From: Diaporthe sp. PMI_573
Taxonomy: Eukaryota > Ascomycota > Sordariomycetes > Diaporthales > Diaporthaceae
Direction of reading: 5' to 3'
Assembly: GCA_021399435.1 (NCBI GenBank)
Contig: JAJTUP010000029.1
Coordinates: 186,001 to 250,000 of the forward strand
DNA: 64,000 nt
How positions within the stretch are numbered: position 1 is the stretch's first letter; each line of letters begins with the position of its first letter. The position numbers and the translations under genes were made by a program. Of the stretch, positions 44,326-55,066 are shown piece after piece. The notes under the pieces were generated by a model that did no database searches, was not told the DNA's origin, and saw nothing but the letters and a program-made list of their open reading frames with translations.

Positions 44326-45168
44326 ATGCCCAATCCTGTTGATACCAGCATAGAACCTCATACCTCAGGCCTGGCCGCCAAATTCGCCGCAGCCCACTCG
44401 GCAGAGCACCCCCTCAAGCTGTACGGCGGCTGGTTCTGCCCTTTCGTGCAGCGGTCCTGGATCGTCCTCCACGAGAAGAAGATCCCCCACCAATACATCG
44501 AGATCAACCCATATCACAAGGCCCCAGAGTTCCTGGCCCTCAACCCGCGCGGCCTCGTCCCTACCCTCGGCGTGCCGGTTGGCAGCAGCGGAAAGGAGCA
44601 GAAGCCACTGTACGAGAGCCTGGTGCTTTGCGAGTACCTGGACGAGGCCTATGCGGATGGGAGTAAATTCGGGGAGAGGCTGCTCCCCGAGGATGCATAT
44701 GAGAGGGCGAGGTGTCGGCTATGGATCGACCACATCAGCACCAAGATTATTCCTGGGTTCTACAAGTTCCTCCAGCACATTCCGGATAAGGCTTACAGTA
44801 TCGAAGATGCGAGGGGTGAGTTCCTAGGCAACATCAAGACTCTGGTGGAGCAAATGGACGGCAGTGGACCGTGGTTTCTTGGGGAACGTTTCAGCCTTGT
44901 CGACGTGATGCTCGCGCCGTGGGCTAAGAGGTTGTTCTTGATTGATCACTATAAGCCTGGGGGTGTTGGAATTGACGAGAAAAAGGCCAATGATCAAGAA
45001 ATTTGGGCGAGGTGGCAGAAATGGTTCGATGCCATCGCCTCTAGACAAAGTGTAAAGGAGACATGGAGCGATGATGAGCAGTATATTGCGGCTTACAAGC
45101 GGTATGCCGAGGATACAACTGGATCAATGGTTGGGCAGGCCACGCGCAAGGGAGAAAGGCTACCTTAG
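44326..45168 (+). CDS. Glutathione S-transferase, omega-like
   Basis: Glutathione-dependent thioltransferase or dehydroascorbate-reductase-type enzyme. The chosen ATG at 44326 (context CAAAATG) gives MPNPVDTSIEPHTSGLAAKF. The thioredoxin-fold domain has KLYGGWFCPFVQRSWIVLHE with the omega-type active-site Cys in FCPFVQR. NPRGLVPTLGVPV and YESLVLCEYLDEAY (Glu-Ser glutathione-binding motif) follow, then an all-helical C-terminal domain with WFLGERFSLVDVMLAPWAKR. It is a single exon of 280 codons. An upstream in-frame ATG at 44224 would add 34 residues (…VLSRLFRPASLVQARNFTPF) that look like a mitochondrial presequence, so dual localisation by alternative starts is possible. Confidence 0.9.
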   Translation: MPNPVDTSIEPHTSGLAAKFAAAHSAEHPLKLYGGWFCPFVQRSWIVLHEKKIPHQYIEINPYHKAPEFLALNPRGLVPTLGVPVGSSGKEQKPLYESLVLCEYLDEAYADGSKFGERLLPEDAYERARCRLWIDHISTKIIPGFYKFLQHIPDKAYSIEDARGEFLGNIKTLVEQMDGSGPWFLGERFSLVDVMLAPWAKRLFLIDHYKPGGVGIDEKKANDQEIWARWQKWFDAIASRQSVKETWSDDEQYIAAYKRYAEDTTGSMVGQATRKGERLP

Positions 45169-46019
45169 GACTTCCGGTTGGACTTGAAATTTGAGGTGGT
45201 CATCCTAACATACCACTGATGTACGCCATGACAACGACATCCTCGTCGACAGATTTGCATTTTCCCCCGGACATGTAAGCCTGTGTTCCTCCTCTAGAGC
45301 TTATTACGCAAATTTGGACATATTACTCTTCTCCGTCAAAAGTCTGTGGGAGGAAAACACCCCAATATGAGCTCACATGAAATTCTACGGAATGGGCTGT
45401 GAGGGTAAAGTGCATTATAGCCAAGGCTATCAATTTGGTCACTATCGAGGATTACCACATTCATTCAAGTCAGGCAATTCCAAGACTGCCTGTCAGCAGA
45501 CACACTGACGACCATGGACAGCGATGTCGCCCGAGCACCAAGCCAGGCCGAAACCATGACTTGCTCTGTTGCATGCAGGCTCACTACTATCAGTCAATTC
45601 TTCACTTGTATCAGTCCATTTGGGAAACAACCGAGGTCCTTGCAACTCTCAGTCCACTCATTCAGGAGCTGACCACGGCGTGTAGCACGGTCACGGATTC
45701 AGAATCGCCGTGGCGCTCACTCCGAAGAGCAATATACCGTCACTGCCACACACCATCCACCGGGAGAGTGAATTACAAATCGCTTTATCATTTACAGGCT
45801 GCACGTTTGGTCTTGCTCACTGCCCCGATGATGACTTGGGACATAGTGAATCATAAGTTAGCCTTCTATAAAACCCCGCGAAACTTTCGGCCTGTCAACT
45901 CCCAGCTGTCTCTCTCCCTGCACAACAAAACCACAATCAAGTTCAAATCCACACAAGAATCAATAGCAACACGTTTCAATCGTCCAACACTCAACAACTC
46001 AACCATCATACCTGTCAAG
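45169..46019. other. Intergenic, 0.85 kb, promoter of the small Cys-rich ORF
   Basis: An apparently long open frame across this stretch lacks an ATG and looks non-coding. A TATA-like TCTATAAAACC lies at about 45867. A CA-rich leader of about 150 bases runs up to the ATG at 46020. Confidence 0.45.
45866..45876 (+). promoter_or_regulatory. TATA box of the small Cys-rich ORF
   Basis: TCTATAAAACC is a strong TATA match. It is followed by a CA-rich leader with no ATG until 46020, about 150 bases downstream. Confidence 0.5.
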
Positions 46020-46118
46020 ATGCACGCTTCCACCAAGACTACACACGTTCTCTGTCGCGAGACCTGTCTGGGGTGCGGCAAGGACAACAAGAACTGCACA
46101 TGTGTTGCAGGAAATTAG
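46020..46118 (+). CDS. Candidate 32-residue Cys-rich peptide (metallothionein-like?)
   Basis: The ATG at 46020 (context GTCAAGATG) opens a short frame with five cysteines concentrated in CRETCLGCGKDNKNCTC, ending CVAGN and a TAG at 46116. The upstream TATA box, a 150-base CA-rich leader without ATGs and the compact Cys-x-Cys spacing suggest a real small gene of the type seen for fungal metallothioneins. The Cys content (5 of 32) is lower than in typical copper metallothioneins and the pattern is not an exact match. It could equally be an uncharacterised metal-binding or redox peptide. The longer apparent frame upstream of this ATG is rejected. Confidence 0.45.
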   Translation: MHASTKTTHVLCRETCLGCGKDNKNCTCVAGN

Positions 46119-46751
46119 TCAAACGCAGAGGTGCGGGTGGTCGGACTCATTCAAATGCGCTCGGCGATCTGGAAATGGCGGCGCAACCTGGTCTGCTTTA
46201 ATCGTATGGACAGAATAAGGTGTTCATTACAAACTCTGTAGAGCAGACATCAATCGCATTACAGTTTCAAAACCCATATTACTATGCGAATGATATCAAT
46301 GTTGAGTATCAGACTGACTTTGCATTTGAAGCTGGGAAGATATGCTTCCGAGGGAGCAATATACTCCCCACATAGTTATCACCGTACCCACCTCTCGGGA
46401 CACCGATAGCCCTAAGTCATTGTTGATACCCAAGATACATCCCAACTTATACGTCCCAACTCCCAAACAGCCCAGAAATATTTCAAATCCCCTGTCCGCC
46501 CCCAAAGTCACGAGAGCATCATCTGACCTGCCTGCATAGTGATAGGACGAGCGGTGCTATAGGAGATACAGAAATCCTGCCCTGCTCGGTCCAGTGGACC
46601 GATGGTGTCCCTGTCCCTGCCCTCCTCGGTGTCCCCGCCCACGGCCTCGACTCGCGACTCCACAACGGCGCCTGCCCGTGATCCACCCGCGATACCCACA
46701 AACAGCAAATTTTCTCTCATCACCACCACCACCGGACCCGGGACCATCATA
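46119..46751. other. Intergenic, 0.63 kb
   Basis: 3' region of the small ORF and 5' flank of the tRNA gene. No recognisable feature is present. Confidence 0.4.
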
Positions 46752-46856
46752 GGGCGTCTAGCTCAAATGGTAGAGCGCGCGCTTAGCATCAGTCTTCTCT
46801 TCTATCAAGAGAGATCATCATGCGCGAGGTACACGGTTCGATCCCGTGGTCGTCCA
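46752..46856 (+). tRNA. tRNA-Ala (anticodon AGC) with a 32-nt intron
   Basis: The cloverleaf can be read directly. The acceptor strand is GGGCGTC (46752-46758). The D-arm is GCTC...GAGC. The anticodon stem is CGCGC (46778-46782)/GCGCG (46822-46826), with loop TTAGCA, anticodon AGC at 46785-46787 and T38 at 46821. The intron 46789-46820 begins directly after position 37 and contains a TCTCTT/AAGAGA hairpin. The T-arm is CACGG-TTCGATC-CCGTG, the 3' acceptor strand GTCGTCC and the discriminator A at 46856. The acceptor stem has one G-T pair and one T-T mismatch (6:67), which is unusual. B-box GGTTCGATCC is intact. Encoded CCA is absent, as expected for a eukaryote. Confidence 0.88.
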
Positions 46857-48783
46857 TTTTGCCTATTCCGAGTCCTCTGGGGGCAAGCAATTAAGCTCCT
46901 CGGGGGTGGATTCACTTTTACACATCCAGGTACTCTCCTGGAAGGCTCAGATGTACCCGGACTTGTATGCATTCGGTGGGAGAAGGCATAATTTTTGCGT
47001 ATTTCCACTGCCGGTATATACCCGTGGTGCCTATCCGCACCTAGATAGGCTTGGGAGCTAGTCGCATCTCAAACCATTGTACTTGCCCTTCCCAAACTAT
47101 TATACTTGTCCTCGGAACACCCACCGAGCCGGTTGCCTCCAAGGTACGCGATTCGTCCTAAGAAACATGCAGAACCGAACACTTGATCTCAAATCTGGTT
47201 ATTTAGCTTTACAGTTGGGACTCCTTCAGCGCGGCGGCCGGGTTCACTATGCTATTAATACCCTGCAGCAAGGGCAGGCCCGCATAAACCGGGGAAACGT
47301 TTTCCTTGTTCTGGGGCCCTTAGTGCGCCTGGGCAGCTGCGAGAAGGTCTTGGTCCTGCATATCCTGCATATCCTGCATATGCATCTATGTGCATACTAA
47401 TGATATCACGGGAAACTTGAAACGAGTTGGGAGAAAGCTGCGATTGGTCTTGAATGTTGCCAGGCAAGCAACCTTCTGACGCCTTCGAAATGCAGTCCCA
47501 ATCTGGCAACCTCGGCATAGATCTCAAACGTCAGTGGCTGGTAGCAGATAATGATGTACAGGAGATCCTCCTATAGGGCTTAGGAAGTCGGCCATACCCG
47601 GCTGTACTATTGCAGCTTGCCGTCGTGGTACCGTCTCCTGTCAGCCTGTCAGTGTTCGAGATTATTCCCTCACGGGAGTTAATCCTATAGGGAGACCTCT
47701 GGCAAGCAGATCACGCGCTAATGTTTGAGCTGCCTGCGGGCCACGGCCTGCATTCGTATACGTTACAGGTAGATCTCTCCGTAGCGCGGCCGCCAGGGCC
47801 GTTGCGCGCAAGGATTGGGCAAGCCGCCTCCCCTGGCCGCCCGGGGCCCGGGATGAGAATCCTGGGACCCGCATAGACATGCCCGAGAAACGTGGGCATC
47901 CGTGTTGCCGGCTGGTGTCAGATAAAACAGACACACGCGGATTACGTAGCAGCAACCAGTGCCGTGCCCTCTGCTGTTATCTCTCCGCCCTCCGGTGACG
48001 ACGTATGTAGGGTGATGGGTTTTATACGAGGGGCTAAACAATGATAATAAACCTCGCTGCTGCTGTTATCACCGTCGCATCTCCGTGGGCAAAAAGATGG
48101 TGGTTGGACGGACCGCTGGGTGCGCGTCACGCAAATTCTTTATAGTTTGGGACACCGAGCCCATGCACCGGCGGCACCGGCCAAGAGACTGCTGCACGTC
48201 AGGTGTTGCCGGACTCATGTCCGAGCGCTCTCCCACGCCAGGATAGCATTGACGCAACGCTGCTCGCGGCCTGACAGGCGATCAGGGCGGCGAACACGGC
48301 AATTAAGCTCTTACCCTGCAGGTGATAATTGTGCAAGTGGTGCGTGCGATCAGCAGCCGGGGGAGAGGGAGGCGCGCCGCGCATCATTTCTTGTGCTACT
48401 TGCTTGACTAACTGGATGGACACTTGTCCCTTATCTGGTCTACGGCCCCGGCCGCCGGCGGTAAAGTCCAAAAAGAGATGATCCTTCTCGTCTCGAGTTG
48501 TTGTTGTCTTACCTTTTCCCCCAGGTTGCATTGCGGAAGCACGATGGGATGCTACACACTCAACGTTGCATGGATCGGCTGGGACGGCTTGACATCTTCC
48601 ACCTCCAAACAAACCCCTGACGCTCGATTGCTCATCCACGACGACTTGTTAAACACCAGGTGCTGCTGCCCCACAGCCAGCTGGGAGCGAGTCTGATTCT
48701 CTTCCCTGGCATTTGCGCAGCCCTCGTTTAATCATAGTCGATCAATGTTGTTCTAATCCTCATTCTTGTTTAAAAAGGCGCAT
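46857..48783. other. Intergenic, 1.9 kb
   Basis: This region lies between the tRNA and the third rhodopsin-fold gene. Open frames on both strands (for example 48199-48639, -) lack recognisable motifs. A three-copy 9-bp microsatellite (TCCTGCATA) occurs at 47354-47380. Confidence 0.45.
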
Positions 48784-50314
48784 ATGCCCGCCCACAAGGG
48801 GGCTTCCGCCGTCATGAGTACCGGGAACGCGACACTGGATGCAGTGGGCGCCGCTTCCGGGGCGGCTACTATCGCGCTGGCGGTCGAGTGGATCGCATAC
48901 CTCGTCATAATAATAGTTATCACGGCCTTGCGCACCTACGCGCGGGCCAGCATCCCGGGACGGAGTGGTTTTGGCTGGGACGACTACCTTGTCTGGATCG
49001 CAGTGGTGAGTCCTCTTTTTGTTTTATCCCGCCCTGCCCTCGTTTAGCCGCTTGCTGACCGCTTACAGGTCTGGTATGTTATCCTCACCGCCGAGGTCTA
49101 CGTAATTGGCGTCACGGCAGTTGGCATTGCAAACGACTCCATGTCAAACGAATACCGCGCTCGACTCGCAAACGACGGCCCTGGGAGCGAAGAATTCGGT
49201 CTTCGAGTACTTGGATCCAAAGTGCAGCTAGCCGCATGGATATCATATTCTCTCGTTTTGTGGCTGTTGAAAGGATCTCTCCTTTGTTTCTTCGTGGTCC
49301 GGCTCACCGTAAGCTGCCCAATTTTTATCCACCTGTCTTGCTAGTTTTGCGTAGGATCAGATGCTAACTGAGCGCAGGAGGGAATCACCGGAGCAAGAAC
49401 AAGGGCGTGGGCTGGTACAATCCTTCTAGTCGTTACTTGGGTTTCCATCGTTGTTACCGTCCTCGCAAGTTGTCGGCCACTCAACAAGATGTGGCAAATC
49501 TTTCCTGATCCAGGGCCAGTCTGCTATGCTGGCGTCTCACCGGTTTTGATCGGGGTCACGCTCGCCGGCAACATCTTAACAGACATTTACCTTATTTCCA
49601 TACCAGTTCCCGCGCTACTGCGGGCCTCACTTGGGAGAGTACAGAAGATCTCCCTCGTCAGCCTCTTCAGCTGTAGCAGCCTTATCACAGCTATGGCAAT
49701 CGTCAGGGTAGTTGTTATCGTTGTTGTAAGAAGCTCTCGGACGCCATCCCTGGTCCCTCCTCGCTAACCTGCCCCAGAATTCGAACAGTAACGGCGACGG
49801 TGCGTGGGCCCTACGAGAATGCTTCGTGGGTATGGTGACGACGAATTTGGCACCTATAATTCCGCTATTCAGAAAATGGCTGTCGCCCTGGCTGGGACGA
49901 CTCGAGTCCACCTCCGACGGCAACACGAATCAGGGGACCGGGGCTGCGAGCAGTCGCACGATGAAATCGAGGAATCGAGACCCCAAAAGTCCAGCGCTCA
50001 GGCTGATGACGGCTGGGCGACACCACAGCTCAGACAGCTCGGAGCATATCATAGAGGCCAACGACGTCGAGATGCAATCGTACAACAGTCCGAACGCGCG
50101 CCATACACCATCCGATTCGTCTCTGGATAGGAAGCAGACAGAAATGTCGGCGCGTGAGAATGGATCAAACAGCCCGACGCTGATCATCCAGAGGAACAGC
50201 GAGATGCTGACTCCAGGAGAGGGCGAGCGCGACGCGACATTCCACAAGGGTAGGCCTGAACGAGATGTGCAAGTTCAAGACTTGTCGATCCGGGAAAGGG
50301 ATTTCACGAAATAA
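48784..50314 (+). CDS. Rhodopsin-fold integral membrane protein, copy 3
   Basis: Third seven-helix fungal rhodopsin-domain protein of the window. The ATG at 48784 (MPAHKGASAVMSTGN) precedes EWIAYLVIIIVITALRTYAR and the motif SGFGWDDYLVWIAVV. Introns 49006-49068, 49309-49377 and 49726-49777 splice to VVWYVILTAEVYVIG, VVRLT-EGITGARTRAW and VVIVV-NSNSNGDGAW. Conserved blocks are ASCRPLNKMWQIFPDPGPVC and ILTDIYLISIPVPALLRASL. The C-terminal tail (about 140 residues) is hydrophilic, Ser/Asn/Glu-rich. Function is unknown, as for the copies at 3.5 and 32.4 kb; their sequences are divergent, so they are not recent duplicates. Confidence 0.82.
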
Positions 50315-50912
50315 CGAAATGATATGATACATGATTTGAGCGTAAATACCCAAGCGTTGCATCAGAAGTTCTCCAGCCCAGCATGAACACCAAGTTGAGG
50401 TACATCGGATAAAAGTGGACGGCGTCAGTGTCTCGCTCAGACGGATCGACGTCGCGCGGTGAGTCAATTATGCAAGGAATAAGCAGGACGATAGAACTCC
50501 CGAGTCGCGTAGCAAGTGTGGAAAACGAAAACGAAAACGTATGAGTAATAGGTAAAATCCGCCCGCATTACGCGTACTGGCGCGTGGTTCTCGATTTTAC
50601 GAGCAAGTCGAGTACGAGAAGTCTGAAATATAAGAAATGAGTAGTCCAAAGGTCGAGAAAAGACATAGGTTGCTGATCCACAAGTTCTTGAAAGTGGGAG
50701 ACGGAATATGGTGGCTAGCGGATAGGTTGTGGTTGTTTTATCAGGAATCACCTGGAATAAAATACTGACGTAAAAAGAATTCTTATTGACTACGAGGAGA
50801 AGAAATGTTTGTGACCTGGGTCTTAGGACCCAAGCCCATGGTGCCCTGCCTCATGCTCCCGAACCTCGAACCAGAGGAACCCGAGTAAGTCTTACCCGTC
50901 CAAGAAGACACC
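50315..50912. other. Intergenic between convergent genes, 0.6 kb
   Basis: 3' regions of the rhodopsin-fold gene (+) and the TPR gene (-). It contains a short AAACGA-type repeat near 50520. Nothing further is recognised. Confidence 0.4.
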
Positions 50913-53900
50913 CTACTCATTGCTGGTGGAGTCTATGGCGACCTGGGAAGTCACGGGGGAAACTTCCGATTTCTCAAGCTTCGAAGGGGTCTTTCCGAGC
51001 CAGCAGCGGACATCGTCAAGAAATTGGGGGGTCGACTGGTCGGGTTTGTCGACGATGGACTGGAAAATGTCTTCGGCTTCCTCGTGGCCACCGACCCGAT
51101 AAATAGTCTGCCCCAAACGAAAGCGAGCTTTGCGCCTCAACACAGTGTCAGGAGACTCCGCGGCGAGTTCGAACTTGTCTTTCGCATCCTTGAATTTCTC
51201 CGTGTGGTACAGACAGTCCCCGAGCTGGAATTGGCACCACGACCTTGCGTTTTCCACGACCCTGCCAGGGTGATTACCGTCGAGGATCTTCTGAAAAATA
51301 GGTAGAGCCTCACGGTATTTGCTTTGCTGTGAAAGAGTGAAGCCGAGGTAGTACTCATTATCCACAGCATGGCTCAATTCATCAGACTCGTGAGCCTGTT
51401 TCGCCAGTTCCCGGAACATGCTTGCAGCTTCGCCACGTTGCCCACGTCTCAACTTGATTCTCGCGAGGAAATGCCGGCTGTCGAGCCGTATGCGGTTCCA
51501 TCTGGCTCTGTTGCCCCTGTATGCCGCTAGGAGACTCAGAGCTGCTGTGAAATATTCTTCGACTGTTTTGGATCCTTTCAATGACCCAGCCTGGTACGCT
51601 CGGTATGCCAGGCGACCCAACCAGTACTGGCCAATGGCCTTGATTAGAACAGCGTCGGCGTATGCATTTGTATCGGGGTGATTGGCCGCCACGGTCAACA
51701 GCGGATTAGCTTCGCTGTCTAATTGAAGTTCGCAGAGACAATCAGCCAGAATGGCCCTTGTAAACGAGGTACTTTCGTTGTCATACCCGTCTCTTTCTTC
51801 CAGGAATGTGAGGCTTGATCTCAAGTAGTCGCAGGCTTCACCAAATTCTCCCTTCATGTGAAGGCCGCGACCCAGCAGCCAGCGACTATTCTGGTACAAT
51901 TCCTCGTCGTCTTTTGAGCCAGACTTTGGAACGCGGTTAAGAGTTTGTCGCACAGCCTCGACGCTGTCAGTCATTCTTCTGTCCACACCACGTGTGTCCA
52001 ACAGGAACAGGCAGAGTGCGTAATGATACCTGACTTTTTCAGTGGAGATATCTGGATGCAAAGGGAGAGTCGTTTCGCTGCTCAGCGTATCGAGGCATTT
52101 CGAAAGCCATGCTTCAGCTTCTTTGAGTTTGTTCTGGAAGAGGAAGATTCGTCCAAGCCAGTAAGGTATTGAACGGAGTCGTGAACTCGTGACCGCAGCG
52201 GACTCACTCTTTGGGTCGTCCCGCAACAATTTCTCGAACACTTGCCGGGCTTCGGTAGTTCGGTCACGTAGATGAAACAGACTGACCGCCATATAGTACT
52301 GGCATTGTTGATACTGTGATAACCTGTTTCCAATACGGTCGAGCGCACGCAGAGGTGGTAGTGCTGCTTCAAAATGCTTCACCGCCCCTCGCCAATCTTG
52401 CGGGTCACGGTGTGAGAGAATGCGTCCCATATAGTAGTGAGAATTTCCATGAATGAGATCTGAACGTGGAGTGCGCTGCCTGGTTTCCGGAAACGCGGTG
52501 AGTGTATTGTGCAAATGTTGTTCAGCCTCCTCAAAGCACGAGGCCTCACACAGAGCCCACGAAAGCAGACTTCTAGACATGTCCTGATGCAGGGGGAAAT
52601 GGGTTCTCCTGGTGATATATGCTGCCTCAGAGTACTTACAGGCGCCTACGAAGTCCCTCGATTCGAACATAGATAGGGCGAGTGCATGCTGAGCGGCTGT
52701 GTAGGCAATACTGGGCAACTCGGGCTCGGCGTCCACAACATGCTGAAGGCAATCTCGACCTTTTCCGGGATTCTGAAGTTCGAGATAGGTCTCACCAAGC
52801 ACAGCCAAGCAAGCGGCTAGGTCCCTTCCCGTATGTTGGCAGTGTTCAATGGGCGTCTCGGGGGAGACGACCTCTTCGAGTGTCGACTTGGCCTCCTCAA
52901 ACTTCCCTCGCTTGAAAAGACTAGATGCCAATTCAAAACGACTTCCAACTTGCCTTTCGCCGGTGGCATCGGAGGCATCATCAATGATTTGTCGGAAGGT
53001 CTGCTCAGCATCGGCGAAGTCCCCACGAACGACCATCACGCGAGCCTGATAGTATTTGCAATCCTCCATATCCTCCACCAACCAGTCGTTTGTTTTGTCT
53101 TGGGCCATGGCAGTTGAGATATCTTGTCGGGCGCCTTGCAGAAACCACGCTGCCTTTTGGAGGAAGAAATTGTTGTTGTGTTTCACCATCTGTTCAACGG
53201 CAATGCGACCCAACCAGTAGTGAACGAGTCCCCTATCTCGAAGTTGGTCACTCGTTCCACATGGCTGCAGTTTCATGTGTTCAGAAACTCGTTCCAAGTG
53301 AGGCTGAGCTTCTTCGTAGCGGCGGAGCTTCGCCAGGCAAAATGCCATCATGCATCGGGACATGACAGATTGAGTCTTCTCCGGTCCATTGAGACGCATC
53401 TCAGCGTGAAACAGGCCATCAAAGTGCTGGTGGGCCTCCAAGTATTCTTTCCTCTTATAGAGGAAATTTGCCAAGTGGTGGCGGCAGGCGAGAGTGGCCA
53501 AGTCGTCTGGTGCTAGTTCGTTCTGTATATCAAAAGCCGTTTGTAGCTGTTCGGTAGCGTCTTCGTACTCGCCCAGTCGATTGAATGTCAAGCCGAGCCA
53601 GAGGCGGCCATCGGTTGCTTTGGTCGCACCGGCCTCACCGGTGGGTCTCTTCTCGTAGGTTCGCAAGAATACATGGAACTGCTCCGAAGCCTTTTCGTAT
53701 TTCGCTAGGTGATAGAAGCAACGCCCAAGCCAGAACCGGTTGTCAGAGATGGCTGATTCATATTCCTCGTTCGTATTGTCGTGTATGGTCACCAGCTCTT
53801 GAAAATGGCTGGCAGCGTCGGAAAACTCAGCCAGGGCAAAATGGGCGTGGGCTAGGTTGTACCGGACGCGATTACGCTCCTTCGTCGGCAACGCAGAGTC

Positions 53901-54224
53901 CGGATTGCGCAAGACTTTATCGAATATGAGTTTGGATTGGACCCAATGTTTGGATTCGTACAATGCTCGCGCCGTTTGGATCTCATCCTCAGTGCTGTCC
54001 GAAATGCCCTGTCGGGAATCACGCGATGATAAAGTCCCGGGAAGATCGACGACTCGATGATAAGTGTTCGATTTGATGATGAAATAATTTGAGATCGTCC
54101 CGTGGTTGAACCCAACAGAGTTGTTGTACTTGTCTCTCCACGAAAATGCCCGTAGAATTGAACTTAGGCGGATCGGCTTCACCCGATCTTTGTACCCCCT
54201 TCGATGGCTCGGGCCCTGAAACAT
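50913..54224 (-). CDS. Large tetratricopeptide-repeat (TPR) protein
   Basis: 1103 codons in one exon. From residue about 80 nearly the whole protein consists of 34-40-residue helix-turn-helix repeats (for example RVRYNLAHAHFALAEFSDAA, YEDATEQLQTAF, YEEAQPHLERV, LPIFQKILDGNHPG, EAEDIFQSIVDKPD), with the recurrent TPR pattern W/Y-LGR...Y-A. No kinase, NACHT, NB-ARC or lipase domain is present. The first 75 residues are different: SVGFNHGTISNYFIIKSNTY is Gly/Asn/Ser-rich with alternating hydrophobics, loosely like amyloid signalling motifs near fungal NLRs. An out-of-frame ATG at 54231 precedes the chosen ATG at 54224, and alternative splicing could give a different N-terminus. The gene is divergent from the HET-domain gene. 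Function is unknown; TPR proteins are scaffolds and NLR-type sensors. Confidence 0.8.
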   Translation of the reverse strand: MFQGPSHRRGYKDRVKPIRLSSILRAFSWRDKYNNSVGFNHGTISNYFIIKSNTYHRVVDLPGTLSSRDSRQGISDSTEDEIQTARALYESKHWVQSKLIFDKVLRNPDSALPTKERNRVRYNLAHAHFALAEFSDAASHFQELVTIHDNTNEEYESAISDNRFWLGRCFYHLAKYEKASEQFHVFLRTYEKRPTGEAGATKATDGRLWLGLTFNRLGEYEDATEQLQTAFDIQNELAPDDLATLACRHHLANFLYKRKEYLEAHQHFDGLFHAEMRLNGPEKTQSVMSRCMMAFCLAKLRRYEEAQPHLERVSEHMKLQPCGTSDQLRDRGLVHYWLGRIAVEQMVKHNNNFFLQKAAWFLQGARQDISTAMAQDKTNDWLVEDMEDCKYYQARVMVVRGDFADAEQTFRQIIDDASDATGERQVGSRFELASSLFKRGKFEEAKSTLEEVVSPETPIEHCQHTGRDLAACLAVLGETYLELQNPGKGRDCLQHVVDAEPELPSIAYTAAQHALALSMFESRDFVGACKYSEAAYITRRTHFPLHQDMSRSLLSWALCEASCFEEAEQHLHNTLTAFPETRQRTPRSDLIHGNSHYYMGRILSHRDPQDWRGAVKHFEAALPPLRALDRIGNRLSQYQQCQYYMAVSLFHLRDRTTEARQVFEKLLRDDPKSESAAVTSSRLRSIPYWLGRIFLFQNKLKEAEAWLSKCLDTLSSETTLPLHPDISTEKVRYHYALCLFLLDTRGVDRRMTDSVEAVRQTLNRVPKSGSKDDEELYQNSRWLLGRGLHMKGEFGEACDYLRSSLTFLEERDGYDNESTSFTRAILADCLCELQLDSEANPLLTVAANHPDTNAYADAVLIKAIGQYWLGRLAYRAYQAGSLKGSKTVEEYFTAALSLLAAYRGNRARWNRIRLDSRHFLARIKLRRGQRGEAASMFRELAKQAHESDELSHAVDNEYYLGFTLSQQSKYREALPIFQKILDGNHPGRVVENARSWCQFQLGDCLYHTEKFKDAKDKFELAAESPDTVLRRKARFRLGQTIYRVGGHEEAEDIFQSIVDKPDQSTPQFLDDVRCWLGKTPSKLEKSEVSPVTSQVAIDSTSNE

Positions 54225-55066
54225 CCATCATAATACGCCAGTGGGATGTGTATGGATATGATTATTTCAAAGTAGAAATACCATACCCCAAAGCTTTCAC
54301 GCTGGTTTGAAATCAAAGTAGTGCGAGCCAGGCTGATGAAGGAGGCCAGAACTTAAGCAGGACTGAAGTGGGCCACCCGCGGCTTTCAAGGCTTCTCAGG
54401 GGTGGTAGCTTTTCAAAGTTGGTAAAATAAAACACCTTTTTTCATTTTCAAGCGAAGACTGCTAACTGCAATGAGTAATTGTGAGGCACACTGCTTCCCC
54501 AGCCTGACGCTTCCCCAGCCTGATATTTGCTCGTTGATCTGCGGTCAGGTTTTAGCACCGTTACAAAACTAAGAGTCGTGAGAGAGTTTTGGGTGCATTT
54601 TCCGTAGCTAGGCCACTAAATTAAAAGGCACCCGAAAACGGCCGCAGTAGCAGGCCAGAAATACCTTAGCACTGCTTCTTTTATACTCCATCCATCATTC
54701 AGGCATGGTTACAGGAGCCAGGCTGCTGGACAGTGCAGGGTAAGAAGAGGTATCGGACCCTAATTATGTGATGTTGTAAATGACTCCCCCCTCCTGCGTC
54801 CTCTGTGCCTGCCTAGCACAGTACATATCTGCGCCGATCATGGGCCTATTCGGGTACATGGCACGCTGTTCACACCCTGGGCACCTAGGCAGTGCAGATG
54901 ATTCTGAGTGGTGCCCGCTCCGTGGAACAATGCTTCTGCCCGGATAAAAGTCTGGCAGCTCTCGAGTGGTTTTCCAAACTTTGGAATGTTCAAGACACTT
55001 TCCTCCAGCTCTATGAGCACCAAACCAGAGAACCCAAGCTACTAGCGTCAAAGTCTGATCTCCGCA
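54225..55066. other. Divergent promoter region of the TPR and HET genes, 0.84 kb
   Basis: Shared upstream region. It has a short repeated CTTCCCCAGCCTGA motif near 54493-54525 and an AT-rich patch. No other gene is recognised. Confidence 0.45.

Noticed and set aside
45399..46118. 239-codon frame containing the small Cys-rich ORF
   Set aside because: It starts at GTG, runs across a TATA box and leader, and has no protein-like motif before the ATG at 46020.
47354..47380. Repeated TCCTGCATA units as a possible array
   Set aside because: Only three 9-bp copies without spacers; a microsatellite.
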